In this document: piece by piece, positions 18,560 to 26,667 of the stretch
Numbering within the stretch: the first letter of the stretch is position 1
Layout: the number at the start of each line of letters is the position of its first letter
Origin: Methanosphaera stadtmanae
Lineage (GTDB): Archaea; Methanobacteriota; Methanobacteria; Methanobacteriales; Methanobacteriaceae
Direction of reading: 5' to 3'
Assembly: GCA_015062805.1 (NCBI GenBank)
Contig: SUTQ01000002.1
Location: forward strand, 1 to 64,000
DNA length: 64,000 nucleotides
The notes under the pieces: model-generated
Databases searched by the model: none
Told to the model about the DNA's origin: nothing
The model's input: only the letters and a program-made list of their open reading frames with translations
Position numbers and translations under genes: made by a program

Positions 18560-20029
18560 ATGTCCAGTGATATTATTAAAAAATTCCAAGAGGTTAATCT
18601 ATTATTAAATAATAATGCATATGCTGAAATTAAAGCAAATAATGATACTGATTATTTAATAAATGAATTGATAGAATATATTGAACAAAATAATAATGAT
18701 CAATATATAATTACCACCAAAACTATAAGAGAATATCAAAAACATGAAAGACAACGTATACATGAATCCATTATAGAAAATCCTAAAACAAGAGAAATAC
18801 GTAAAAATCAAGAAACACCTTACGAAATAACAATGGATGTCACTAATAAATCATATACTGATGGTGATATCAAAGATTTAAACAAATATTTCAATAGCAG
18901 ATTTGAAAAGCTTAAAAAAATTATCCAGGAAAATCCGGAATTTAATAAAGTGGAAGATTTAAAAAACACAAAGACAAATATTGATAATCTTCACGTGATT
19001 GGCATAGTAAACAGTATAAATAATACAAAAAATGGGCATAAAATCATAGAAATAGAAGATCAGACAGGAACTGGAAGCGTAATAGTACTAAAAGACAATG
19101 AAGATCTATTAGAAAGCAGCCAAACAATCGTAAAAGATGAAGTTATTGGAATTACTGGAAGTACAAATGGAAACCTGATTCGTGCAGATGAAATTGCACA
19201 TCCAAGCATTCAAAGAAGGATTGTTGATAAACCTATGGACTTTTCTGTAGTATTCATTTCAGATGTACATATAGGTAGTAAACAGTTTGATGAAGAAGCA
19301 TTCAATAAGTTTATCAAATGGTTAAACGGTAATTATGGAACAGAAGAACAACAGGATTTAGCTAATGACGTTAAATATTTAATAATTGGTGGAGATCTTG
19401 TAGATGGTATTGGAGTATATCCTAATCAGGAAAAAGAATTAAAAATCAAGGATATATACGAACAGTATGATGAAGCTGCTAGACTTTTGGGAGATGTTAC
19501 TGATATTCCTATAATTATATCTCCCGGAAACCACGATGCAACAAGATTAGCTGAGCCACAACCTGCATTGACTGAAAAATATGCGAAAGAATTATGTCAT
19601 CAAAAAAATGTTGAAATGGTAAGTAATCCATCCATGATAAAATTAGATAACATAAACGTTCAAGTTTACCATGGAAGAAGCTTTGATGATATTGTTATGG
19701 CTTTGAATGGTTATACTCATGCAGATACTGATAAAATAATGAAATTATTACTGGAAAAAAGACATTTAGCACCTATTTATGGTGAAAGAACTCCATTAGC
19801 AAGTGAATTTGAAGATTATATGGTTATGGATGAAGTTCCTGACATACTCCATACGGGGCATGTTCATATTAATTCACATGTAAAATATAAGGGAATACAC
19901 ATGTTAAACTCAGGAACATTCCAGAAACAGACAGAATTCCAGAAAATATATAATATTGTTCCAACTTATGGTCAGGTACCTGTAATTAAAAGAGGAACTA
20001 TGCAGTTATTAGACTTTACGAATGATTAA
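18560..20029 (+). CDS. polB: DNA polymerase D small subunit (DP1)
   Basis: A protein of 489 residues from this ATG, the exonuclease subunit of the archaeal replicative polymerase PolD. A variable helical N-terminus is followed by an OB fold (about 145-210). A calcineurin-like phosphoesterase core carries the metal-binding motifs SDVHIG (near 235), GGDLVDG, PGNHD, YHGRSFDD and GHVHIN, all intact, so 3'-5' exonuclease activity is expected. An in-frame TTG 9 nt upstream is less likely as a start. It lies 3.8 kb from the replication origin. The aldolase gene follows 13 nt after its stop. Confidence 0.95.
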   Translation: MSSDIIKKFQEVNLLLNNNAYAEIKANNDTDYLINELIEYIEQNNNDQYIITTKTIREYQKHERQRIHESIIENPKTREIRKNQETPYEITMDVTNKSYTDGDIKDLNKYFNSRFEKLKKIIQENPEFNKVEDLKNTKTNIDNLHVIGIVNSINNTKNGHKIIEIEDQTGTGSVIVLKDNEDLLESSQTIVKDEVIGITGSTNGNLIRADEIAHPSIQRRIVDKPMDFSVVFISDVHIGSKQFDEEAFNKFIKWLNGNYGTEEQQDLANDVKYLIIGGDLVDGIGVYPNQEKELKIKDIYEQYDEAARLLGDVTDIPIIISPGNHDATRLAEPQPALTEKYAKELCHQKNVEMVSNPSMIKLDNINVQVYHGRSFDDIVMALNGYTHADTDKIMKLLLEKRHLAPIYGERTPLASEFEDYMVMDEVPDILHTGHVHINSHVKYKGIHMLNSGTFQKQTEFQKIYNIVPTYGQVPVIKRGTMQLLDFTND

Positions 20030-20042
20030 AAATGGTGATAAA

Positions 20043-20621
20043 ATGGATAATGACATTATTGAAAAAATAATAAAAACAGCTCATCATATTTATGATAAGG
20101 AAATGATTCTAGGTAAAGCTGGAAATATAAGTATACTTGATGAAAGTAAGAATTTTATGTATATAACCGCTTCAGGTACAGATTTTAAAACTCTGAAATA
20201 TGAAGATATTCTAAAAGTAAACATTAATGACTTGAGTTACGTTTCTTCAAGTGATAAAATTCCATCTATGGAAACAAATTTACATATTTATGTATATCAA
20301 AAGAGACCTGATGTAAATAGTGTTGTCCATGTACATTCACCATATGCAACAGCTTTTGCATTCAGTGATAAAAAATTACGACAATTGGAAGGCTTTGGTG
20401 AAATTACTGGTGAATATATTGCTGAAGTTGATTATTATCCGCCAGGAAGTAAAAAATTAGCTAAATATGCAAGTGATGCATTGAAAAATGAGGATAAAGT
20501 CTTATTGAAAGACCATGGGTTAATTACTATTGGTAAAAATATTGATGAAGCTACACTTCTTTGTGAATATGTAGAAGGTATAGCTAAAACTCAATATATT
20601 ACACATGTACTTAATCTTTAA
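20043..20621 (+). CDS. fucA: Class II aldolase, L-fuculose-phosphate aldolase type
   Basis: A zinc-dependent class II aldolase of about 192 residues. [14 protein letters not shown] supplies two zinc histidines and KDHGLITIG a third; GNISI near the N-terminus binds phosphate. In methanogens the homologue splits fuculose-1-phosphate to dihydroxyacetone phosphate and lactaldehyde, which may feed coenzyme F420 synthesis. That role is known for the family and inferred here. I chose the ATG preceded by GGTGATAAA; an ATG at 20022 would overlap the polymerase gene. Its 3' end overlaps the convergent UPF0147 gene by 11 nt. Confidence 0.85.
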   Translation: MDNDIIEKIIKTAHHIYDKEMILGKAGNISILDESKNFMYITASGTDFKTLKYEDILKVNINDLSYVSSSDKIPSMETNLHIYVYQKRPDVNSVVHVHSPYATAFAFSDKKLRQLEGFGEITGEYIAEVDYYPPGSKKLAKYASDALKNEDKVLLKDHGLITIGKNIDEATLLCEYVEGIAKTQYITHVLNL

Positions 20622-20880
20622 CTGCTTCTAATTCACTTAAAATGTTCCAAATTAAAATTCTTGCGTGAATTGGAATGTTAGGATCATTACTGATATCATC
20701 TAAAATTGATATTACTGTACTTGCCTTAATTGTTGGTTCATCATCTTCTTTTGCTAAAAGAACTGTTGAATCTTCAGCAGCTTTTCTTATGTTTCTTGGT
20801 ACGCTATTATCATTTATTATTTGTGATAATATTTCAGTACAATTTGCAAAAATTTCTTCATTATTCATAATGTCTGACAT
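20611..20880 (-). CDS. UPF0147 family protein
   Basis: A small acidic helical protein of about 89 residues. The core [20 protein letters not shown], the AAEDSTVLL segment and the ending [13 protein letters not shown]-like stretch (here [18 protein letters not shown]) are typical of the archaeal UPF0147 family, whose role is unknown. The ATG at 20880 is preceded by GGGAGTG, so I prefer it to the GTG three codons upstream. It overlaps the convergent aldolase gene by 11 nt at the 3' ends, meaning each transcript is antisense to the other there. Confidence 0.88.
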   Translation of the reverse strand: MSDIMNNEEIFANCTEILSQIINDNSVPRNIRKAAEDSTVLLAKEDDEPTIKASTVISILDDISNDPNIPIHARILIWNILSELEAVKD

Positions 20881-21056
20881 AATATACACTCCCTTTTTTT
20901 AAAAATTAATAGTTAATAGTTAAAGTTGTAAATTAAAAAAATTATTATTTCAAATTAGTATATAATATTATAATATTTATGTAAAACATATTATAAAAAA
21001 TTGATGACATAAAAATCGTTGAAAATAAAAATAATAAAAAATACTTTAATAAAAAT

Positions 21057-21092
21057 AAAAAAAAGACATAGATTTCTAGTGTAAAATTCTAT
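21057..21092 (-). terminator. Imperfect stem-loop plus poly-U terminator of cbiG
   Basis: ATAGATTT (21068-21075) pairs with AAATTCTAT (21084-21092) with one mismatch. The stem contains the cbiG TAG stop and is followed on the minus strand by GTC and T8. Confidence 0.5.
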
Positions 21093-22078
21093 TTTTTGAG
21101 ACTTACAGCTATTGTTACACCATCGTATGCAGTCTTTTTAAAAATCAAATGTGAATTATCACCATTGGCAATAAGTGCAGTGGGTTCACAAACACCTCTG
21201 ACACCAAATTGTTTCATTACAAAATCTGATTTTGAACATTCATCATTTTGATAAGATTTAATTTGAGTCATTGGAATAATTTTCAATTTCTTATTTAGTC
21301 TATTGACATTTTCAACAATACCCTTTTCATTTTCCTTAACATCAGCAGTTGCAAAAAAGTCAATTCTTGAAACAGGAATTTCAAGAATATTACAAGCCTG
21401 ATTAATGGCATTTTCCACTTTACTGGTTAAAATATCTTTTCTGGCACCAATTCCCATAACCATCTGTTTAGGTCTTAAAATTACTTCATGATTGTCTATA
21501 ACTGATTTAATTGAGTCAAGATTATCATCAAAATAAATTTCATATGACTTTTCCACATTTTCATCTAAGATAAATGAATATTTGGAAGGTAAATATAAAT
21601 CAACTTTCTGATTATTAATCAATGCCCTATTTATATATTTGATATTTTTAGGATTTTCCAAAGAACAATAATATCGCTTTGCAATAGAATCTATACCTGT
21701 TTTATTATTAACATCTGTTGAAGTTGTGATAACGGGTGTGGAATTAAGAATATCGGCAATTTTAATTGTTAAATCATTTGCACCACCAAAATGTCCACTT
21801 AATAAACTAATAACAAAATTTGCATTATCATCAATAAGTAAAACTGCTGGATCTGATAATTTAGAATTAACATGAGGTGCTATTGATCTAATCATAATTC
21901 CTGAAGCCATTATTCCAATGATACAATCATATTTATCAAAAATGTCATTTATAGTACTAATAATATTTTTATGAAACTGAGTGACATTTAAAATTAAAGG
22001 ATTATCCTTTAAATTATCATATAAAATATTAGATATTTCTTTTCCCTGATTAGTAACTGATAATATTGCAATATTCAT
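21089..22078 (-). CDS. cbiG: Cobalamin biosynthesis protein CbiG
   Basis: A 329-residue enzyme of anaerobic corrin synthesis that opens the delta-lactone of cobalt-precorrin-5A and releases acetaldehyde. The N-terminal domain has IIGIMASGIMIRSIAPH and LLSGHFGGANDLT, both CbiG signatures. A variable middle is followed by the C-terminal domain with MGIGARKD and FATADVKENEKGI. It lies 14 nt downstream of cbiB, forming a two-gene cobamide operon next to the replication origin. Methanogens need cobamides for the methyltransferase Mtr and, in Methanosphaera, for methanol:CoM methyltransferase. Confidence 0.93.
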   Translation of the reverse strand: MNIAILSVTNQGKEISNILYDNLKDNPLILNVTQFHKNIISTINDIFDKYDCIIGIMASGIMIRSIAPHVNSKLSDPAVLLIDDNANFVISLLSGHFGGANDLTIKIADILNSTPVITTSTDVNNKTGIDSIAKRYYCSLENPKNIKYINRALINNQKVDLYLPSKYSFILDENVEKSYEIYFDDNLDSIKSVIDNHEVILRPKQMVMGIGARKDILTSKVENAINQACNILEIPVSRIDFFATADVKENEKGIVENVNRLNKKLKIIPMTQIKSYQNDECSKSDFVMKQFGVRGVCEPTALIANGDNSHLIFKKTAYDGVTIAVSLKK

Positions 22079-22092
22079 TTTAAAAACCTTTA

Positions 22093-23052
22093 TTATAATA
22101 TTAAAAACATGACAATAAAATAAATCACAACTATTGTTAAAATAAATAGTAATGAAGTTACTTTTGTTATGTTAATTGCTTCGGATATCTTTTCCTTATT
22201 TAATTCATCTTTTCCGTAGCCCAATTCATAAACACCTTCCTTGATTAGAGTGATATTTAATGCACCTGCTGTAGCAGCCATAGGATAACCACTGTTGGGG
22301 CTAGGTGTTTTCAAAGCGAATTTTTTCATTACATCATAGGATTGTTTGTAATCATATTGTAATATAAATGATGCTAATACAACATAATAACCAGTTATAC
22401 GTGCAGGAATATAATTTAATAAGTCATCTAATTTTGCAGGATAACACCCTATATTAATCAATTCCTTTGTTTTATATCCCAACATTGCATCCATAGTATT
22501 TGAAACTCTATATATGACTGCTGCAATAATTCCTGCGATAATACCAAACAACAAAGAAAAAATTGTTGTATAAAATAAAGGAGAAAATATACTGTCAGTA
22601 ATGTTTTCAGTTAAAGTTTCTATTGCAGCTGAAGTTATTCTGGATTCCGTTAATTCAGAAGTATTTCTACTTACTAAATATGACATTGATTTTCTTGCTT
22701 TTTCAATGTCTTCTTCAAGATCATATTGGATATTACGAACAGAATCAATAAGGAAATTTATTGAAAACGTCGTAGACAATAAAATTGAAGAAAAAATTAC
22801 AAACAGCCAAATGTTAAGATATGCAAATATTATCAATAAAATTAAACTTATTGTTGCAAAAACAAATATTGTAGTCAAAATTATTAATAAACCTGAAAAT
22901 TTAGTGTTAGGCAAATAATTTTTTAATTTATCAATTAAATTTCCCATAAAAATAACTGGATGAAATTTATTAGGAACTTCACCAATTATCATATCGATTA
23001 TTACTGAAATAACAATAATTGAAATGCTGTATATCATAGTTTCATATGTCAT
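22093..23052 (-). CDS. cbiB: Adenosylcobinamide-phosphate synthase CbiB
   Basis: A 319-residue integral membrane enzyme that attaches aminopropanol phosphate or a related linker to adenosylcobyric acid. IIDMIIGEVPNKFHPVIFMG is close to the conserved N-terminal GEPP..HPV..MG. RNTSELTESRITSAAIETLTENITDS is the characteristic cytosolic loop, and SPNSGYPMAATAGAL is the C-terminal signature. Several membrane helices are visible. It is followed by cbiG. Its promoter must lie inside the origin region, so transcription starts among or beside the ORB repeats. Confidence 0.94.
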   Translation of the reverse strand: MTYETMIYSISIIVISVIIDMIIGEVPNKFHPVIFMGNLIDKLKNYLPNTKFSGLLIILTTIFVFATISLILLIIFAYLNIWLFVIFSSILLSTTFSINFLIDSVRNIQYDLEEDIEKARKSMSYLVSRNTSELTESRITSAAIETLTENITDSIFSPLFYTTIFSLLFGIIAGIIAAVIYRVSNTMDAMLGYKTKELINIGCYPAKLDDLLNYIPARITGYYVVLASFILQYDYKQSYDVMKKFALKTPSPNSGYPMAATAGALNITLIKEGVYELGYGKDELNKEKISEAINITKVTSLLFILTIVVIYFIVMFLIL

Positions 23053-23118
23053 TATGTTAAATTATATTTTTTAAAGTATATAATAGAGTGCATAATATAT
23101 AAATGTTAGTTAAATAGT

Positions 23119-23140
23119 GAGACGTATATTGCAAGTGTAA
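23119..23140 (+). repeat. ORB-like origin repeat 1
   Basis: GAGACGTATATTGCAAGTGTAA. The inner 21 bp are identical to the solitary element at 16472-16492. Confidence 0.85.
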
Positions 23141-23173
23141 CATGTTTTTTTCAATTTTTGAAATTAAAGTAAC

Positions 23174-23196
23174 AGAGGTATATTTCAAGTGTAAAA
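23174..23196 (+). repeat. ORB-like origin repeat 2
   Basis: AGAGGTATATTTCAAGTGTA and following A residues. It is the same orientation as repeat 1, with TTTC in place of TTGC. Confidence 0.8.
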
Positions 23197-23223
23197 TTTT
23201 TTAGTTGAAAAATAAATATAAAT

Positions 23224-23243
23224 AGACATATATTTCAAGTGTA
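23224..23243 (+). repeat. ORB-like origin repeat 3
   Basis: AGACATATATTTCAAGTGTA, direct orientation. Confidence 0.8.
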
Positions 23244-23275
23244 TTTAAAAAAAGTCTTAATAAAATAAAAAATAT

Positions 23276-23298
23276 AAAGGTAAATTTCAAGTGTAAAA
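23276..23298 (+). repeat. ORB-like origin repeat 4
   Basis: AAAGGTAAATTTCAAGTGTA and following A residues, direct orientation. It abuts the AT-rich stretch. Confidence 0.78.
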
Positions 23299-23640
23299 TA
23301 TTATTATTTAAAATATATAGTAATAAAAAAATAATTAAAATTATTATTGTATTACTTTATAAAATATTTTTATAGAATAAAAATTTAAAGAAGAAGAATA
23401 TGTAAAAATTATAATAATAATATAATATGCATTTATTTTTTTTATTATTATATTTTATTTCTTTATTTTAAATAATATTTATTATATATTTTTATTATTT
23501 TATTTATTTATTATTTTATTATTATTTTATTATCATATTTTATATTTTTTATTTATTTTTAATTTAAAAATTAATTAAATCTTTTTATTATATTTAATGT
23601 TATTATAAAACTTTATTATATTATGTTTTAACAAAATTGT
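23299..23640. other. AT-rich candidate DNA unwinding element
   Basis: About 340 nt made almost entirely of A and T, with long TTATTATTTTATT-type runs and only scattered G or C. It lies between the direct and inverted ORB repeats and is the likely melting site of the origin. Confidence 0.75.
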
Positions 23641-23660
23641 TAGGGGTATCATTATTTATT

Positions 23661-23690
23661 TTACACTTGCAATATACGTCCCTCTCTCTA
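23661..23690 (-). repeat. ORB-like origin repeat 5 (inverted)
   Basis: The reverse complement reads GGGACGTATATTGCAAGTGT with AA following. It shares 20 bp with repeat 1 and the 16.47-kb copy, and its G-rich flank (GAGAGAGGG) resembles the G-string of archaeal ORBs. Confidence 0.85.
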
Positions 23691-23730
23691 AAGGTTTTTA
23701 TATTATTATAACTAAAATAATATTATTTAT

Positions 23731-23750
23731 TTTTCACTTGAAATATTATT
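23731..23750 (-). repeat. ORB-like origin repeat 6 (inverted, degenerate)
   Basis: The reverse complement AATAATATTTCAAGTGAAAA keeps the ATTTCAAGTG core. It lies 47 nt upstream of cdc6 and may overlap its promoter, allowing autoregulation. Confidence 0.65.
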
Positions 23751-23796
23751 ATTACAATTATATTTTTAATTGAAATATAACTAAAGAGAGATTTTT

Positions 23797-24948
23797 ATGA
23801 ATATATTTAATGTAATGAAAGAAAAACCGACAATTTTTAAATCTAAAGAGTACTTAGATCATCGTTTCATTCCAGAAACTTTACCACACAGGGACGAAAA
23901 AATAACATCAATTGCTAAATATTGGGTTGAAGCATTAAGTAACATTACACCTCAAGATATAACAATTTATGGTAAAACAGGAACTGGAAAAACAGCTGTT
24001 ACTTTATATGCTAAAAATCAACTTGAAGAAGTAGCAGAACAAAACAATTTAAACATTAGAATTGAATATATTCGTTGTACTGATTACAATACGGAATATC
24101 AAATTTTAGCTAAATTGTGTCAATTATTAGGTAAACCTGTACCTTTTAGAGGATGGACTAAAGCTGAAGTTGTTAACACCTTCAGAAATTTATTTAAAAG
24201 TAATTCATTAGGTGAAAATTTAATTCTTATTGTTATTTTAGATGAAATTGATGTAATACTTAAAAATGATGGGGATAACATTTTATACACATTAACTAGA
24301 ACAGATAATGTTTCAATAACATCAATCAGTAATTATGTTGATTTTAAGCGTTTTATAAAACCTAAAGTAAAAAGTAGTTTAAGAGATAGAGAAATTGTTT
24401 TTCCACCATATAATGCTCAACAATTGGTTGATATTTTACAAGAACGTTCTAAATTATCATTTAATGAAGGTGCTATATCTGATGGTGTTATAAGTTTATG
24501 TTCAGCATTAGCAGCTAAAGAAGAAGGTGATGCACGTTATGCATTGGATTTATTAAAAACTTCTGGTGAAATTGCTGATGAAAAAGAGTCTGATATTATT
24601 TTAGAAGAATATGTTAAAGAAGCAAAAGATCGTATAGAACATAATAAAATAATCGATATCGTAATGACATTACCATTACAACAACAAAAAGTTCTAGAAG
24701 CAATAACTATTTTAACTCAAAAGAAAAAAGAAATAACTTCAGGATTATTATATGAAGTATATCAAGATCTTGCTAAAAATGACAAAGTATCATATAGACG
24801 ATTATTTGATTTCATAAACGAATTAGAAATGTTAGGATTAATCTCTGCTAATACTATTTCAAGGGGAAGAGGAAGAGGAAGAACAAATATTATTACTCTT
24901 CAATGTGATACTGATTTAATTGATAAAGCTTTATTATATAAAAATTAA
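23797..24948 (+). CDS. cdc6: Orc1/Cdc6 replication initiator
   Basis: A 383-residue AAA+ ATPase that binds ORB repeats and loads the MCM helicase. Walker A GKTGTGKT lies near residue 58 and Walker B VILDEID near 147. A sensor-2 type stretch with [12 protein letters not shown] follows, then a C-terminal winged helix (about 285-380) with [19 protein letters not shown]. Length and order match archaeal Orc1/Cdc6. It is transcribed away from the origin, with the inverted ORBs directly upstream, so autoregulation by its own product is plausible. It is followed closely by the convergent pyrB gene with a T-rich spacer. Confidence 0.97.
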   Translation: MNIFNVMKEKPTIFKSKEYLDHRFIPETLPHRDEKITSIAKYWVEALSNITPQDITIYGKTGTGKTAVTLYAKNQLEEVAEQNNLNIRIEYIRCTDYNTEYQILAKLCQLLGKPVPFRGWTKAEVVNTFRNLFKSNSLGENLILIVILDEIDVILKNDGDNILYTLTRTDNVSITSISNYVDFKRFIKPKVKSSLRDREIVFPPYNAQQLVDILQERSKLSFNEGAISDGVISLCSALAAKEEGDARYALDLLKTSGEIADEKESDIILEEYVKEAKDRIEHNKIIDIVMTLPLQQQKVLEAITILTQKKKEITSGLLYEVYQDLAKNDKVSYRRLFDFINELEMLGLISANTISRGRGRGRTNIITLQCDTDLIDKALLYKN

Positions 24949-24962
24949 TTCTCTTTTTTTTA

Positions 24963-25880
24963 TTATTTTTTTATTACTGAATCTAATATAGCCATTCTAA
25001 CAGGTACTCCATAAAATGCCTGTTTGAAGTACATTGCATTATCCAATATATCGACATCAAAATCTATTTCATCAACTCTTGGTAAAGGATGCATTAAAAT
25101 TATATCTGTTCCTTCAATGTTTGATTTTTTAAGAGTGTATTGACCTTTAACTTTTAAGTATTCTTTAGGATCTGGGAATCTTTCCTTTTGAATTCTTGTC
25201 ATATACAATACATCAATATCATCAAGATTATCTAATAATGTAGATTTTGTTGTGAATTTACAGTTCATTTTTATTAAGTCATCTATTATTTCTGAAGGCA
25301 TTTGTAATTCTTCTGGTGCAATAAATATCATTTCAACATTAAACATGGCAAGTGCGTATACTAAACTATGAACAGTACGTCCATATTTCAAATCACCAAC
25401 TAATGCTATTTTTAAATTATTTAAATTACTTCTAGTCCTTTTTATAGTGTATAAATCCAATAACGTCTGACTAGGATGTTGACCTGCACCATCACCAGCA
25501 TTAATTACAGGTATATCCACTTTATCTGCTATAAATCTAGCAGCACCTTCCATATCATGTCTAATAACTAGTGCATCAGCATATTGTCCTAAAACTTGAG
25601 CTGTATCATATAATACTTCACCTTTTTGTACACTGGTTCCCTGTTTTTGACTAAAACCTATCACGTCTCCACCTAATCTTTTCATAGCAGTTTCAAAAGA
25701 TAATCTAGTACGAGTTGATGGTTCATAAAACATAACACCTAAAAGTTTACCATCCTTATCATGACAGATTTTTTCACTTTTAGCAATAGGTTCCATTTTT
25801 TCTGCTTTTTTTAATATGTACTCTACATCATTTTTAGTAAAATCTCTAATTGAAATAATATCTTTTAAATTAAAACTCAT
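24963..25880 (-). CDS. pyrB: Aspartate carbamoyltransferase catalytic subunit
   Basis: A protein of about 305 residues that condenses carbamoyl phosphate with aspartate in pyrimidine synthesis. [15 protein letters not shown] binds carbamoyl phosphate. [11 protein letters not shown] and [10 protein letters not shown] are aspartate-binding signatures that distinguish it from ornithine carbamoyltransferase (argF, at 62 kb in this window). The ATG at 25880 (MSFNLKD) is preferred over an upstream in-frame codon. The regulatory subunit pyrI is not adjacent. It lies directly downstream of trmI and hef on the same strand. Confidence 0.95.
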   Translation of the reverse strand: MSFNLKDIISIRDFTKNDVEYILKKAEKMEPIAKSEKICHDKDGKLLGVMFYEPSTRTRLSFETAMKRLGGDVIGFSQKQGTSVQKGEVLYDTAQVLGQYADALVIRHDMEGAARFIADKVDIPVINAGDGAGQHPSQTLLDLYTIKRTRSNLNNLKIALVGDLKYGRTVHSLVYALAMFNVEMIFIAPEELQMPSEIIDDLIKMNCKFTTKSTLLDNLDDIDVLYMTRIQKERFPDPKEYLKVKGQYTLKKSNIEGTDIILMHPLPRVDEIDFDVDILDNAMYFKQAFYGVPVRMAILDSVIKK

Positions 25881-25894
25881 CACAATCATCTCAC

Positions 25895-26629
25895 TTACAT
25901 TTTTCTAGCAAAGGTAATATATCCAGTATGACCTGCCATCCTACTATTAGGTCTTGTTTTGTTATTTTTTATTTCTATTTCTCTAACATTACCTTCCCTA
26001 ATTGTAATATGTTTAAAACCAGTTTTGCCAAGAACTTTGTTGACTATTTGAAATTGTTCCACATATGGTGTATAAACTGCTATAAAACCACCCGTTTTGA
26101 GAATTCTATATGCATCTTCTATAGCTTCAGAAGGTTTCGGCAAATCTAAAAACACTAAATCAATACTATTATCTTCTTCTTTAAAACCTTCCGTTACATC
26201 CTGATTATATAATGTAATATTATTAAAATCAGTTCCATTAATGTTATTTTTTATAATTTCTACAAAATCTTCTCTTATTTCATAACTGGAAACATGACCT
26301 TCAGGACCTATTATGTTTGCAAAAAATAGTAGACTACTTCCAGCACCAGTTCCTGATTCAACAATTTTACTTCCATAACCAATACCTGTAAAACCAGTTA
26401 TTAATCCTAAATCTTGTGGTAATATTATAGAACAATTTCTTTTCATCAATTCTATATAATCATTAATGTTTGGTTCAATAACGGTATATTTTTTTCCCAA
26501 ATGTGTTTCAAGAACATCTCCAACCTTTGCATTTATAATATCTTCCTCAGGAATCACACCCTTTTCAGTATGAAATTCCTTGTCATGTACCACATATTTT
26601 CTATTTTTACGGTCTACTATTATTTTCAT
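25895..26629 (-). CDS. trmI: tRNA (adenine-N1)-methyltransferase, TrmI family
   Basis: A 244-residue SAM-dependent methyltransferase. The N-terminal small beta domain with a GVIPEEDI stretch and the motif [10 protein letters not shown] precede the Rossmann core with [15 protein letters not shown], the SAM loop. [10 protein letters not shown] is the catalytic D-P-P-like motif. In archaea this enzyme methylates A57 and A58 of tRNA. It lies between hef (38 nt upstream) and pyrB (gap of about 14 nt), probably in one transcript. Confidence 0.9.
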   Translation of the reverse strand: MKIIVDRKNRKYVVHDKEFHTEKGVIPEEDIINAKVGDVLETHLGKKYTVIEPNINDYIELMKRNCSIILPQDLGLITGFTGIGYGSKIVESGTGAGSSLLFFANIIGPEGHVSSYEIREDFVEIIKNNINGTDFNNITLYNQDVTEGFKEEDNSIDLVFLDLPKPSEAIEDAYRILKTGGFIAVYTPYVEQFQIVNKVLGKTGFKHITIREGNVREIEIKNNKTRPNSRMAGHTGYITFARKM

Positions 26630-26667
26630 ATTATCCCTATTACTATATTGAATTTTTTTCTAAATAT

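Larger units (their letters stand above)
23053..23796. other. Predicted chromosomal replication origin (oriC)
   Basis: A 744-nt gap between cbiB and cdc6. It holds four direct ORB-like repeats on the cbiB side (23119-23298), an almost pure A/T stretch of about 340 nt, and two ORB-like repeats in inverted orientation just upstream of cdc6 (23661-23690 and 23731-23750). Initiator gene, flanking inverted ORBs and an AT-rich unwinding region are the classical archaeal origin layout. Confidence 0.9.

Noticed and set aside
23119-23298. Evenly spaced repeats that could suggest a small CRISPR array
   Set aside because: The repeats are degenerate, about 20 bp, the gaps are pure AT, inverted copies exist next to cdc6, and no cas genes are near. 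Origin repeats explain them better.
23349-23356. A GTATTACT half-site inside the origin AT tract
   Set aside because: It has no inverted partner at 22-23 nt and lies in low-complexity sequence.
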